Source of the DNA: an uncultured Prevotellaceae bacterium
GTDB lineage: Bacteria; Bacteroidota; Bacteroidia; Bacteroidales; Bacteroidaceae
Assembly: GCA_902800245.1 (NCBI GenBank)
Contig: CADCDY010000002.1
Span: 1-61,958 of the forward strand
Length of the DNA stretch: 61,958 nucleotides
Reading direction: 5' to 3'
Part shown: positions 1 through 9,264 of the stretch, one piece after another
Numbering within the stretch: the first letter of the stretch is position 1
Layout: the number at the start of each line of letters is the position of its first letter
The notes under the pieces: generated by a model
Told to the model about the DNA's origin: nothing
Database searches by the model: none
Seen by the model: the letters and a program-made list of their open reading frames with translations, nothing else
Program-made: the position numbers and the translations under genes

Positions 1-1
1 C

Positions 2-235
2 AACGCTGCCATGAAGGCTGCTACCAACGAGAGCTTCGGTTACACTGAGGAGAAGCTGGTTTCTAGCGACATCATCGGTATGAAGTTCGGTTCACTGTTT
101 GACGCTAACCAGACCATGGTTTCTAAGATCGGTGATGGCAACTCTCTCGTTCAGGTTGTTGCTTGGTACGACAATGAGAACTCTTACACTTCTCAGATGG
201 TTCGCACCATTAAGTACCTCGCTGAGTTGAAATAA
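2..235 (+). CDS. gap: Glyceraldehyde-3-phosphate dehydrogenase, C-terminal end (partial)
   Basis: Glycolytic enzyme that oxidises glyceraldehyde-3-phosphate with NAD and phosphate. Only the last 77 codons are in the window; the reading frame is open from base 2 and the start lies upstream. The visible part has the GAPDH C-terminal signature: [15 protein letters not shown], then [18 protein letters not shown], which holds the conserved W-Y-D-N-E segment. The first ATG at 11 is internal, not a start. A strong hairpin terminator follows about 45 bases after the stop, so this is the end of its transcript. Confidence 0.95.
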   Translation, partial: NAAMKAATNESFGYTEEKLVSSDIIGMKFGSLFDANQTMVSKIGDGNSLVQVVAWYDNENSYTSQMVRTIKYLAELK

Positions 236-279
236 AATGGCTATTAGCTGTTAGCTTTTAGCTATTAGCGAAAATAATT

Positions 280-310
280 GCCACTCGACTTTGTCGGGTG
301 GCTTTTTTTT
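280..310 (+). terminator. Rho-independent terminator after GAPDH
   Basis: Inverted repeat GCCACTCGAC / GTCGGGTGGC with a 3-base loop and one G-T pair, followed directly by eight T residues. It ends the GAPDH transcript. Confidence 0.85.
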
Positions 311-336
311 CTTATTTGGTTTTTCGCTCGACTTTT

Positions 337-434
337 CGTAACTTTTCGCTTCGCGAGAAGTTACTTTCACTCGAAAATGAAAAGAAAAACTTGTTTTCCT
401 TTTGCATTTTCCTCGTTTATTCGTAACTTTGCAG
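337..434 (+). repeat. Promoter-linked repeat cassette, copy 1
   Basis: First of three similar segments of about 95 bases in this window (others at 10602-10696 and 48241-48334, both minus strand). Each has an upstream imperfect palindrome (CTTTTCGCTTCGCGAGAAG here), then GTTACT, an A-rich stretch, and ends in TTATTCGTAACTTTGCA, which contains the -7 box. Here it leads into the gene at 466. Confidence 0.75.
402..431 (+). promoter_or_regulatory. Bacteroidetes promoter for the gene at 466
   Basis: TTG at 402-404 and TAACTTTG at 424-431, separated by 19 bases, fit the Bacteroidetes -33/-7 consensus. The start codon follows 35 bases after the -7 box. Confidence 0.75.
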
Positions 435-465
435 GCGAAAGTACATAATTATAAACTTAACCAAG

Positions 466-2088
466 ATGAAAAGGTTTTTATTTTCAACGATGTTGGTTCT
501 GTGTACGCTGTGTGGCGTGCAGGCTCAGACCATTCAGAATGCCTCCAATTGGTGGGACGGCTCAGTGCTTTATACTGCTAAAGTCGTTGGTAACAACGTT
601 ACGATGAGTGGCATCGGTGAACACGAGGGCGGCTTCCGCTTCCACCTGACGAAGGTCGCAGGTAAGCAGGGTGAGTACATCCTTACGGGTAATGAAGCAG
701 AGGCTGAGGCCCTGCGTGCGAAGATTGGCTGGCGCGTACAGTATGTCCGTCAGGACGGCATGTATTTCCTCGCCGTACGCAAACCTAATGGTGATGCCGT
801 GTGGAAGATGACGCTGACGCCAGACAATCTTGAGAACAGTCTGGCTCAGGAACGTTCTGCAGAACAGCGGAATCCCAGCGAACTGTTGTCTCACTGGCTG
901 ATGAACACCACCTATCTGGCCAATTTCTCGAAGGATGAACTGCGCCTGATGCGTAACGAGATTCTCGCACGTCACGGTTGGAAGTTCCAGTCGAAGGACC
1001 TGCAGGATTATTTCGGACGTCAGCCGTGGTACAAGGCTGGCACCAACAACAATGCCATCAAACTCAGCGTCATCGAACAGTTGAACATCCAGCTCATCAA
1101 GAGCGAGGAGACCGTTCCTGACGAGGTGCGTGGCTATCGCAATTATGCGAGTGGACCAGCCTATAACAGCGACCTGCGTAAGCTCAACGAAGGCCACTTC
1201 CCTGGTGGGCTCGACGACGACGGACGCGGACCTGACGAAGTGGACGGTACTGACTACTATAGCGTTACCAATGAGCAGGAATTCCTGAACGCACTGGGCA
1301 ACAACCGTACTGTGGTCATTGCTGCAGGTGTGCATCTGAACCTCTCGCGTGTCCTCGAACGTGAGGAGTATTTCCGCAATGTTAACGGTCGTCGCTGGAT
1401 GACGATAGCCTCCGACTACACAGGGCTTGCTCCGTTGGTGGTCAGCGAGAGCGAGACCGACGGTCGTCAGCTGGCATTGCTCAACATGAAGGGCCTGATC
1501 ATCAAGGGTGAGCGGAATTCGAGCATCGAGGTCGATCCCCGTTACTCCTATTGCATCTATTTCATCAATTGCGAGAACTGCGAAGTCCATAACCTCACCA
1601 TCGGACATACCGAGGGCGGCTACTGCTCAGGTGGTGTCATCGGTGTGAAGGGTGGTCGTCAGACGCTCATCAAGGACTGCGACCTCTACGGTTGTGGCAC
1701 CTATGGCCTCGACCTGATGGGAACGACGGACTTCACGCTGATGAATTCTAACATCCACGACTGCACCTATGGCATCATCCAGCTTCGCAATTGCATTGCT
1801 ACCTATTTCAAAAATTGCGACTTTTTCAACAATCGCCAGTACGAACTCATCGAGGGCTGGAACAATGAGGGCCTGACCTTCACCGACTGCCGCATGTTTG
1901 CCAATTGGGGCGACGCGCCGCTGTTCCATCTCGACCAGGCATTCTACATGAACAATTGTAAGATATACCATCCTACTGAGAAACTGGGTACTATCAACAT
2001 GGCGGCCAAGCAGAACTGCGAGTTCTTTGCCAATCCTTTCGATACCAGTATCCAGAGCCGTAATCTCGGACCAGACCAGAAAAAATAA
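466..2088 (+). CDS. Secreted YARHG-domain, parallel beta-helix protein
   Basis: A 540-residue exported protein of unknown role. Residues 1-21 are a signal peptide ending VQAQ. Around residues 148-190 it has a YARHG-type domain: LMRNEILARHGWKFQS followed by YFGRQPWY, where the ARHG core and the W-Y pair fit the family. The last third (about 330-500) has repeating short strands with regularly spaced Asn, Cys and Gly, as in right-handed beta-helix (pectate-lyase-like) folds. No catalytic triad for a lyase could be assigned. It has a clear promoter and heads a run whose next gene starts 5 bases after its stop. A role at the cell surface or in the periplasm is inference. Confidence 0.75.
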   Translation: MKRFLFSTMLVLCTLCGVQAQTIQNASNWWDGSVLYTAKVVGNNVTMSGIGEHEGGFRFHLTKVAGKQGEYILTGNEAEAEALRAKIGWRVQYVRQDGMYFLAVRKPNGDAVWKMTLTPDNLENSLAQERSAEQRNPSELLSHWLMNTTYLANFSKDELRLMRNEILARHGWKFQSKDLQDYFGRQPWYKAGTNNNAIKLSVIEQLNIQLIKSEETVPDEVRGYRNYASGPAYNSDLRKLNEGHFPGGLDDDGRGPDEVDGTDYYSVTNEQEFLNALGNNRTVVIAAGVHLNLSRVLEREEYFRNVNGRRWMTIASDYTGLAPLVVSESETDGRQLALLNMKGLIIKGERNSSIEVDPRYSYCIYFINCENCEVHNLTIGHTEGGYCSGGVIGVKGGRQTLIKDCDLYGCGTYGLDLMGTTDFTLMNSNIHDCTYGIIQLRNCIATYFKNCDFFNNRQYELIEGWNNEGLTFTDCRMFANWGDAPLFHLDQAFYMNNCKIYHPTEKLGTINMAAKQNCEFFANPFDTSIQSRNLGPDQKK

Positions 2089-2093
2089 ACGAT

Positions 2094-3128
2094 ATGGATA
2101 CAAATGATGTTAAACAAGGAGCAGGCAAACTGCTGAAAGGCTGCGGATGCCTCAGCATCGGCTTTGTCATTCTGATGGTCATCGTGGGCATCTTCGTCGA
2201 CGACGAGGAAGTGAAGGATGACGACCAGTCACAGACCGCACAGACGGAGCAGACGGAAAAGAAAGACTCTGTCGTTGTCAACGAACCCCTCGAAGGCGAC
2301 CCCTATCAGGAACTCGACGAGCTCATTGGACTGAACAGTGTGAAGAAAGAGGTGCGCTCGCTGGCCAACTTCGTCAAACTACAGAAGCAGCGCGAGGCAC
2401 AGGGCTTGAAGACCGCCAAAGTGTCCTATCACCTCGTGTTCTACGGCTCGCCAGGTACTGGTAAGACCACCGTTGCACGTATCGTAGGCCGCATCTACAA
2501 GGACCTCGGTGTCTTGAAGAAAGGTCATACTGTCGAAACTGATCGTAGCGGACTCGTCGCCAAATATATGGGTCAAACGGCGCTGAAGACTGATACCGTT
2601 GTCCAGCAGGCGCTCGACGGCGTGTTGTTCATCGACGAGGCCTACGCGCTGGTTCCTGAAGGAGATAATGGTCAGGACTATGGTCCGGAGGCTATCGCGA
2701 CGTTACTGAAACGCATGGAGGACTACCGCGACCGTTTGGTGGTCATCATTGCAGGCTATAAGGACGAGATGCAGCGTTTCATCGACTCCAACCCTGGACT
2801 CCAGTCGCGCTTCAACCGCTATATCGACTTCCCTGACTATTCACCTAAGGAACTGACCGATATTTTCAAGATGTATATGAAGAAAAATCAGTACACTTTG
2901 GCTCCCGATGCCGAGGACTTTCTGAAAGAGCAGTTTGACAATGCCGTAGCACATAAAGACCGCAATTTCGGTAATGCCCGCTATGCACGTAACGTCTTCG
3001 AGAAAGCCATCCAGCAACAGGCAAACCGCTTGGCAGGCCGTTCGAATCTCAGCAGGCAGGAACTGACGGAACTCACCGTCGACGACCTCCGTGGAGGCTT
3101 CTCGGCAAGAACGAATATTAGAAATTAA
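2094..3128 (+). CDS. Membrane-anchored CbbX/SpoVK-type AAA+ ATPase
   Basis: A 344-residue AAA+ protein. Residues about 19-36 (LSIGFVILMVIVGIFV) form one membrane helix, followed by an acidic linker and an ATPase domain of the CbbX/SpoVK class. Visible motifs are Walker A GSPGTGKTT (118-126), Walker B VLFIDEAYAL with D181/E182, and the class-typical SGLVAKYMGQT pore region. Family members remodel bound protein partners (CbbX acts on Rubisco); the client here is unknown. The start is 5 bases after the upstream stop, so co-expression with the YARHG beta-helix protein is likely. The N-terminal membrane anchor is unusual for the class. Confidence 0.8.
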   Translation: MDTNDVKQGAGKLLKGCGCLSIGFVILMVIVGIFVDDEEVKDDDQSQTAQTEQTEKKDSVVVNEPLEGDPYQELDELIGLNSVKKEVRSLANFVKLQKQREAQGLKTAKVSYHLVFYGSPGTGKTTVARIVGRIYKDLGVLKKGHTVETDRSGLVAKYMGQTALKTDTVVQQALDGVLFIDEAYALVPEGDNGQDYGPEAIATLLKRMEDYRDRLVVIIAGYKDEMQRFIDSNPGLQSRFNRYIDFPDYSPKELTDIFKMYMKKNQYTLAPDAEDFLKEQFDNAVAHKDRNFGNARYARNVFEKAIQQQANRLAGRSNLSRQELTELTVDDLRGGFSARTNIRN

Positions 3129-3130
3129 GA

Positions 3131-3156
3131 GAGGTAAGAAGTAAGAGGTAAGAAGT
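3131..3156 (+). repeat. Tandem GTAAGAAGTAAGAG spacer
   Basis: Two copies of a 14-base unit (GTAAGAAGTAAGAG, GTAAGAAGTATG) fill the gap just before the start at 3157. The same unit fills the gap before the start at 50437. Confidence 0.6.
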
Positions 3157-3852
3157 ATGAAAAAGCAATTGTATTTTTTATTACTATTTGTGATGGCTGT
3201 TATCAGTGCCAGCGCACAGAATCGTGAGTTCGAAAGCTGCCCGCTCGATGTGATTGACAAAGGGTGGGGCACGAAGACCATCACTAACGTCATCAACGGT
3301 AGTCTTGGCATTATGCTCGAAAGTTTCAACCGCACGTGGCCCACATGGATGGGCGGTGCTATCTGCGAGACGATGGAACAAGGACTCGCCAAGCGCGTAC
3401 TCGACAAAGAGACGGCACTCACTGTCACCGTCGACACCAAGAACGGCTACGCGGAGGTGGACGATGGTGGAACCGATGGCGCTTACATGTCGGCCTGTTT
3501 CTGGAACCGCAGCAATGGTCACCGCCTCTTTGCCGTCCGCATCGGTAAACCCACCGACCCCTGCCTGGAGTTCGTCTGCTTCTACGACTACGATGCCGCA
3601 AAGAAGACGCTCACCCCTGAGCCAGACATCCTGACAGGTTTCCGCTGGGGCGACCGTGGGGAGTTCACCCAGATATTCTGCCGCCTGCCTCGCAAGGGTA
3701 AGACGCTGCTCATCGACGAGTGGGGCAATGACGGTCCCAAGCAGCACTCGTTTACGTGGGATGGCATGCGTCCCGTCTATGCAAAGACCGTGAAGCTCGA
3801 CGAAAACGGCAAACCCATACAAGATAATGGCCTGTCAAAATATTCAGAATAA
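3157..3852 (+). CDS. Exported protein of unknown function
   Basis: A 231-residue protein with a signal peptide (residues 1-20, ISASAQ cleavage region). The mature part mixes short hydrophobic strands with many aromatic residues and a few Cys (for example C in ESCPLD and AICETM), suggesting a compact beta-rich periplasmic or surface protein. I recognise no family. It sits 28 bases after the AAA protein and 4 bases before the lipoprotein at 3857, so it probably works with them. The ATG at 3157 fits the signal peptide exactly. Confidence 0.7.
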   Translation: MKKQLYFLLLFVMAVISASAQNREFESCPLDVIDKGWGTKTITNVINGSLGIMLESFNRTWPTWMGGAICETMEQGLAKRVLDKETALTVTVDTKNGYAEVDDGGTDGAYMSACFWNRSNGHRLFAVRIGKPTDPCLEFVCFYDYDAAKKTLTPEPDILTGFRWGDRGEFTQIFCRLPRKGKTLLIDEWGNDGPKQHSFTWDGMRPVYAKTVKLDENGKPIQDNGLSKYSE

Positions 3853-3856
3853 CGAT

Positions 3857-5371
3857 ATGAAGAAACTCGCGCTTTTTGCCATCTGCGCGATGGCCGTATT
3901 CGTCGGTTGTAAGAACAAGGGTCAGACGGCCCCTGCCGACACGAATGACACCCTTGCTGCCGTCATCGACAGCATCATCGAAGAGAACGACACCACGCCG
4001 CTACCCATGTATATCATCGGCGGTGACAGTAAGTATATGCACATGCTCTATTGGGCTAATCTGGAGGAGCCCAACGCGGATAAGTACAAGGAGGATTGTG
4101 GTACGCTCGAGGGCTTTGAGTCGTTGCACAAGCGTTGGGAACTTCAGGAGATGTTCCGTCGCAACGCTGCTCAGTACACCAATTTCATCGTTGGTGACAG
4201 AATCAAGAAGGTGCGCTTTGTCGATGAGGTGCTGAAGGATCCTGACGGCTATACGCCCAGCATCGGCGAGATTCATCCCCTCGAGGGGATTCCTGCGCTC
4301 TGCGGCCGTTTCGAATTCGTTAATCCGAAGGATAAGAATGCCGAAGACCCGCAGTGGGGACCAGTCCTCGTCACCGACAGCTATCTGAAGTCGCGCAAAC
4401 AGCTCGCCCTGAAGTCGTGTGCCGTGGGCTACGACTCCGTTCCCCCGCTTCCTGCCGACATCATCAAGAAGATGGAGAAGGAGTACGGCATGAAGGCGGC
4501 GCGTACGACGAAGCTTACCGTCATTGGCGACCGCTACATTCACGGCACTATCGAGTTCCAGGGTGAATACAAAAACGCCCCCAAGGATCCATATGATGAG
4601 GACCGTAAGTTTGCCCTCGCCCTCGAACTCGTCATCGACAGCGCCAAGGTCTATAAAGTTGAAAAGCTGGGTTACTACGATCCAGCCTATGGCGCTACGT
4701 GGAATGCCGATGCCGACGGCTACATCCCCAACGACATTGTTGCCGCTTTCGAGGGTCCTAAGGGCCTCGAACTCTGCTACGTCCACGGAGCCCCTGAGAG
4801 CTTTTGCGTTGGTATGATTTATCTGCGCGACGGCCGTCTCATCGAATACGAGTATGAATGTTTCCATTCGCTGGTCGACGAGGAGCTGCCCGTCTGGAAC
4901 AGCGATATTGCCGAGATGTGCAAGCTGTATGCTGCCGACGATATGGGCGACAAGGACGTTGAGCTCGTCAAGTGGGCTCATTGCTTCATCGACTACGACA
5001 ACGAGTGGATATGGATGCGCGACAAGGACGACCAGAACGGCGCCTTCTTCATCCGCACTGACGGCAAGTTCCAGTTGATAGCCATCGAGAACCGCAACTA
5101 TCGGCCTTCGCGTGGCGAAAAGGACGGCACCTACTACCTCATCCTCGGTGGTCCTGCCGGCGGTCCTACGTGGGTACAGGAGATTATCGCCTTCAAGGGT
5201 GGCAAACAGGTGGCGAAGTTCAGTTGTCTGCAGGTGGAGGGCGAAATCGACGAGTGCTCGCTCAACGGCCGCAACCTGAGCAAGACCGAGGGTCAGGCTT
5301 GGCTCGACCGTGTTCCTGAGGGCAAGGAGATTACCGCCTTCTTCAAAGATGTCGTCGCTAAGAAAGAATGA
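3857..5371 (+). CDS. Putative lipoprotein of unknown function
   Basis: A 504-residue protein starting MKKLALFAICAMAVFVGC. The Cys at residue 18 after a hydrophobic run looks like a lipoprotein attachment site, although the preceding F-V-G is a loose lipobox. An upstream in-frame ATG at 3827 would overlap the previous gene and bury the signal, so 3857 is preferred (4 bases after the upstream stop). The mature protein is rich in Asp, Glu and Tyr and has no motif I can name. It is likely an outer-membrane-anchored partner of its neighbours. Confidence 0.7.
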   Translation: MKKLALFAICAMAVFVGCKNKGQTAPADTNDTLAAVIDSIIEENDTTPLPMYIIGGDSKYMHMLYWANLEEPNADKYKEDCGTLEGFESLHKRWELQEMFRRNAAQYTNFIVGDRIKKVRFVDEVLKDPDGYTPSIGEIHPLEGIPALCGRFEFVNPKDKNAEDPQWGPVLVTDSYLKSRKQLALKSCAVGYDSVPPLPADIIKKMEKEYGMKAARTTKLTVIGDRYIHGTIEFQGEYKNAPKDPYDEDRKFALALELVIDSAKVYKVEKLGYYDPAYGATWNADADGYIPNDIVAAFEGPKGLELCYVHGAPESFCVGMIYLRDGRLIEYEYECFHSLVDEELPVWNSDIAEMCKLYAADDMGDKDVELVKWAHCFIDYDNEWIWMRDKDDQNGAFFIRTDGKFQLIAIENRNYRPSRGEKDGTYYLILGGPAGGPTWVQEIIAFKGGKQVAKFSCLQVEGEIDECSLNGRNLSKTEGQAWLDRVPEGKEITAFFKDVVAKKE

Positions 5372-5389
5372 CCCCACGACGTAAGGACG

Positions 5390-6373
5390 ATGCAGCAGAT
5401 GATTACCATCCTCGGACCTACTGCCAGCGGCAAGACGCCGCTGGCGGCAGCCCTTGCGGTAGCACTGCCGCAGGTCGATGGCCACATTGGGGCGGAAATC
5501 ATCTCTGCCGACTCCCGTCAGGTCTACCGCCGCATGGATATCGGCACGGGTAAGGACCTCGCGGATTACCGCGTGTGTCCTGTGGTCGGCGGTTCGGCCG
5601 CCGACACCTCCCTCGCCATCCCCTACCACCTCATCGACATCTGCGAGCCTGGCACGAAGTACAACCTCTTCCAATATCAGCAGGATTTCTTCGACGCCTA
5701 CGAGGCTATACAGGGTAGGGGAGCGGTGCCCATCCTTTGTGGCGGCACGGGTCTTTACATCGAGGCTGTGCTCAAGGGCTATCACCTCTCGCCTGTTCCT
5801 CAGAATCCTGAGCTCCGCGCACGCCTCGAAGGCCACTCGCTGGACGAACTCACCGAGATGCTCGTGACGCTGAAAGCCCAGAATGGTTCTAACATGCATA
5901 ACAAGACGGATGTTGACTCCTGCCAGCGTGCCATCCGCGCCATTGAGATAGAGACGTATAACCTCGAACATCCGGTGCCACGTCGTGAACTGCCGCCCGT
6001 CCCGTCGCTAATCATTGGTGTAGATATCGACCGCGCCGAACGTCGTGCGAAGATTACGCGACGCCTGAAAGCCCGCCTCGACGAAGGCATGATAGATGAA
6101 GTCCGCGGCCTCCTCGCTGAGGGAATCCCTGCCGACGACCTCATCTATTATGGCCTCGAATATAAGTTCGTCACCGAATACATCACAAGCCGCCTCACCT
6201 ACGACGAGATGTTCCAGCGCCTCGAGATTGCCATCCATCAGTTTGCCAAGCGCCAGATGACGTGGTTCCGCGGCATGGAGCGACGAGGTTTTACCATTCA
6301 CTGGATTGACGCCCTCCAACCTATGGACGTCAAAGTCCGCCAAATCCTCGACCTGTGGACCTCTGCTAAATAA
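5390..6373 (+). CDS. miaA: tRNA dimethylallyltransferase MiaA
   Basis: Transfers a dimethylallyl group from DMAPP to A37 of tRNAs that read codons starting with U. Residues near the start hold the P-loop GPTASGKT. It is followed by SADSRQVYRRMDIGTGK, which carries the catalytic Asp and the conserved Gln, and by CGGTGLYI. The later segment FAKRQMTWFRGM is also typical. Length (327 residues) is normal. ATG at 5390 gives MQQMITILG; the ATG at 5399 is an equally possible start. It is the last gene of the 466-6373 run, 18 bases after the lipoprotein. Confidence 0.93.
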   Translation: MQQMITILGPTASGKTPLAAALAVALPQVDGHIGAEIISADSRQVYRRMDIGTGKDLADYRVCPVVGGSAADTSLAIPYHLIDICEPGTKYNLFQYQQDFFDAYEAIQGRGAVPILCGGTGLYIEAVLKGYHLSPVPQNPELRARLEGHSLDELTEMLVTLKAQNGSNMHNKTDVDSCQRAIRAIEIETYNLEHPVPRRELPPVPSLIIGVDIDRAERRAKITRRLKARLDEGMIDEVRGLLAEGIPADDLIYYGLEYKFVTEYITSRLTYDEMFQRLEIAIHQFAKRQMTWFRGMERRGFTIHWIDALQPMDVKVRQILDLWTSAK

Positions 6374-6517
6374 ACCTTATAGAAAGTGCCTCCAAAATCA
6401 CATGATTCCGCAAAGCCTTATCGACCTTCCATCAAAATTTTTTTGTTTTTTTTCATGCTAATTGCAATGTTTTGAGGATTGACGTCGTATATAAGAGTAG
6501 ATAAGAACAAAAAACAA

Positions 6518-7075
6518 ATGGCTGAAATAGACATAGACCTGATAAAGGGACTGCGTGAACAAAGTCCCAAAGCCCAACGACAGGCGCTCGAACGCTATGG
6601 TAACGAGGTCTTCGCAATGGTAGCGAGGATGTTGCCAGCGACAGAGGATGCTGAGGAGGTATATCAGGATGTGTTTGTGAAAGTGTTCAGAAACATCGCG
6701 ACATACGACGCCGAGAAGTCAGCACTCCGTACGTGGATATCACGCATAGCCTACAACGAAGCCGTCACGTGGCTGAGGCATAAGCGCCAACCGGTGATTT
6801 ACTTCGAAGACCGCGAGGGTAGGGCCGAGCAACTGTCGGATGCGGAAGTGGAAGAGACGCTGGGCCACGCCAACGAAGAAATGGTACAGTTGATTCGTGC
6901 AGCGTTGAAGCACTTGCCACCTGAGGAACGAGCCATCGTCACGATGTTCTACTACGAAGAGATGAGCCTGAAAGAGATTGCCTACGTCACAGAGTCGATA
7001 CCTACGACGGTGGCCTCGAAGCTCAGCAGAACGAGAAAGAAAATATGTAAAATCATCAAAATGTTGCAATCATGA
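6518..7075 (+). CDS. ECF-type RNA polymerase sigma factor
   Basis: A 185-residue sigma-70 family protein of the extracytoplasmic-function class. Region 2 (residues about 10-80) includes ATEDAEEVYQDVFVKVFRN and the TWISRIAYNEAVTWLR helix. Region 4 (about 120-180) includes LPPEERAIVTMFYYEEMSLKEIA and a helix-turn-helix. An ATG at 6479 would add 13 unrelated residues; MAEIDIDLIKGL at 6518 matches the usual ECF start. Its stop overlaps the next start (ATGA), so the next gene is probably its regulatory partner. The 144 bases before it are T-rich and hold no convincing TAnnTTTG promoter. Confidence 0.9.
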   Translation: MAEIDIDLIKGLREQSPKAQRQALERYGNEVFAMVARMLPATEDAEEVYQDVFVKVFRNIATYDAEKSALRTWISRIAYNEAVTWLRHKRQPVIYFEDREGRAEQLSDAEVEETLGHANEEMVQLIRAALKHLPPEERAIVTMFYYEEMSLKEIAYVTESIPTTVASKLSRTRKKICKIIKMLQS

Positions 7076-7794
7076 CAGAGGAGAAAATCAATGCCTTCAG
7101 ACAGACGGACACGAACCTGCGCAACGCCCTCAAGATGGACGAAGCAGAACGTCCGCAGATGCCTGCCGACCTCAACGAACGACTGATGCAGCGCATGGCC
7201 AAAGAACAGAAACAGCCACGTCGCATCGTCTGGCCTTGGATTGCTGCTGCTTGTGTGGCTGGCATCATGGTGATATGGCTCATGCCACCCAAGGCGACAA
7301 CAACGGATGTCGTTGCGGAGAATACGGTCGTCGAGCAGCCTACTCATATAAATAAGGTGGAAGAAACCCCAGTGGCAAAAGTGGACGAAACCTCAGTGGC
7401 AAAGGTAGAAACGGAAGCCCCAGCGCCAATAGCCACCCCCGTCAAGGCAAAAGGGACAAAGGTGGCAAAGGTGAAAACCACCGTCGTGAAACGCGACGCT
7501 GCTCTCCTGGCACAGGATGCGAAAACGACTCCGACTCCAACAGCCGAAACCACAACGAAGCCTGCTGTCGAAGAAGTCAACAAGGAGTTGGCTGTTGCCG
7601 AGACCGCAAAGCCTCAGGAAAAGATGGTAACGCTGACCGAACGCGACATCCCGATAACCCGTCCAAAGAACTATCAGTACACCCCCGAGGAGATAGCCCT
7701 CATGAAGAAACAAGCCAACGAGGCCTATCTGAAGTGGGCAGAACTGGAACTCGAGATTTCAAAATATAATTTAGAACAAGCATCATCGAAATAA
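7072..7794 (+). CDS. Single-pass membrane protein, likely anti-sigma partner
   Basis: A 240-residue protein with a cytoplasmic N-terminus (about 1-43), one membrane helix (WPWIAAACVAGIMVIWL, about 46-64) and a long Pro/Thr/Val/Lys-rich exported part with repeated VAKV(D/E)ET units. A Glu-rich helix ends the protein. This layout and the 4-base ATGA overlap with the ECF sigma gene are those of anti-sigma factors. No ZAS zinc motif (HxxxCxxC) is visible, so any sigma binding would be by another N-terminal sequence. The anti-sigma role is inference from position. Confidence 0.65.
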   Translation: MTEEKINAFRQTDTNLRNALKMDEAERPQMPADLNERLMQRMAKEQKQPRRIVWPWIAAACVAGIMVIWLMPPKATTTDVVAENTVVEQPTHINKVEETPVAKVDETSVAKVETEAPAPIATPVKAKGTKVAKVKTTVVKRDAALLAQDAKTTPTPTAETTTKPAVEEVNKELAVAETAKPQEKMVTLTERDIPITRPKNYQYTPEEIALMKKQANEAYLKWAELELEISKYNLEQASSK

Positions 7795-7808
7795 AAACAA
7801 TTATAACT

Positions 7809-9218
7809 ATGAAACGAATAATAATCATGCTGCTCATCGCTTGCAGCGCCCTTACAACCATTAGTGCCGATCCGTCGGCAGCACCCCAGAAGAAGCCTGA
7901 GACCGTCATTTTCACGCTGAACACCATCATCCAGAAGTTTGGCCTGAACGAAGGACAGGTATATTCCGTCAATCGCAATCCCAACACGGGCATCATCGAG
8001 TCGAGCATAAAAATCGTGCCTTTCCACTGTTCGGCAAACCACATACAAAACGACAACGTGATGAATGCTGTGGCCATCAACTTTCCGAAAGAGGAACCCC
8101 TGGCCTATCAATTCCTGCATATCCAGCCAGGCAGCAACGAGATGTTCTCGCTGAAGGTCATTACCAACAACGGCATGAGTCAAGGCACGCAGCGTATTCG
8201 TACCGCTAGAGATCAGGAAATGTGGCTGATGTGCTGCAAGAACCCTGAGAACCCCCAGTTGCGCGACGCTTATGCCATCGTGTGGGATCATAATGATGAA
8301 ATAGACGGCACCATTTATATGATTACCTCCCTGCGCCCCGATATGTACGAGAAGAGCATGGCTAGCAACGCCTTCCGTATCGACGGCCGTGTGGGAAACG
8401 ACCTCAACGATTCGCTCTACGTGGTCTATATGGCCGACACAGCCGAAGAACTGGACAAGATTGACGATGACGCTTTTGTCGCTACGATGCCCGTGGTGAA
8501 CAAACGCTTTAACTTCAGTGTCGAAATTGATAAACCCAAGGTGGGGCGCATCCGTACCGTCATGCCCGACGGCTCACTCTGCAAGTTGTGGACAAACCTC
8601 GACTTCGTGCCTGGCGAGACCTATCGCATCACGACACACAATGGCTGGTACGAAGAGGATCGCGACTACGAGAACCGCGTAGGCCGCCGCTCTGGCCATA
8701 GCCTGCTGAACGACCTGCAAAAACGTGGTATCGACGACCAGGTAATAGTAGAGGTTGTCGATTCTATTCCCGAGGAATTCAGGGTTGCTACCCCATCTCA
8801 GAATTGGCGGGATAATCTTTCGCAAGTCCATAAGCTGCAACTTGAAACGAAGGTTAATCAGGTGGCTATGGTTGTTGAAAGCATCAAGGCTAACTATAAA
8901 GCGATTAATGATAATTTGTGCGGTTTTAGAAGTCGCGACAAAATCGAACTCCTCTTAGACCAGCTTCTCCGTCAAAACAAAGAGCTGGATAAGAAATATC
9001 AGGAGCTCATTCAACTGGCAAAGAAGTGTGATGTTCCTGCTACTGAAATGCCCGGCTTATATAAGGAAATCGTTCAGTTCTATACCGAGATGAATAAGGC
9101 GCTCAACGACCTCTACAAAGACAGCATCACCAATGGCAAATCCATCCGCAAACTCCATGAGTACGTCACCAAACAAACGGAGAAATACATCAAAGAAATG
9201 GAGAACTCCCTTCAGTAA
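7809..9218 (+). CDS. Secreted protein of unknown function, DUF4369-like segment
   Basis: A 469-residue protein with a signal peptide (MKRIIIMLLIACSALTTISA). The first half is not recognised. A middle segment beginning NAFRIDGRVGNDLNDSLYVVY and continuing through the next 100 residues resembles the small beta domain (DUF4369) often found at the start of Bacteroidetes thiol-disulfide proteins, but no thioredoxin CxxC follows. The last 130 residues are mostly charged helix, probably coiled coil. It lies 14 bases after the presumed anti-sigma gene and is likely in the same operon and regulon. Confidence 0.6.
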   Translation: MKRIIIMLLIACSALTTISADPSAAPQKKPETVIFTLNTIIQKFGLNEGQVYSVNRNPNTGIIESSIKIVPFHCSANHIQNDNVMNAVAINFPKEEPLAYQFLHIQPGSNEMFSLKVITNNGMSQGTQRIRTARDQEMWLMCCKNPENPQLRDAYAIVWDHNDEIDGTIYMITSLRPDMYEKSMASNAFRIDGRVGNDLNDSLYVVYMADTAEELDKIDDDAFVATMPVVNKRFNFSVEIDKPKVGRIRTVMPDGSLCKLWTNLDFVPGETYRITTHNGWYEEDRDYENRVGRRSGHSLLNDLQKRGIDDQVIVEVVDSIPEEFRVATPSQNWRDNLSQVHKLQLETKVNQVAMVVESIKANYKAINDNLCGFRSRDKIELLLDQLLRQNKELDKKYQELIQLAKKCDVPATEMPGLYKEIVQFYTEMNKALNDLYKDSITNGKSIRKLHEYVTKQTEKYIKEMENSLQ

Positions 9219-9264
9219 CTCGTAAACGAACGAAATCACGTCAAATTAAAGAAGCCCGTAAGTT

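Noticed and set aside
4001-5971. A 656-codon open frame on the minus strand
   Set aside because: It lies fully opposite the lipoprotein and miaA genes, which have recognisable motifs and signals. Long antisense frames are common here because of GC-rich third positions.
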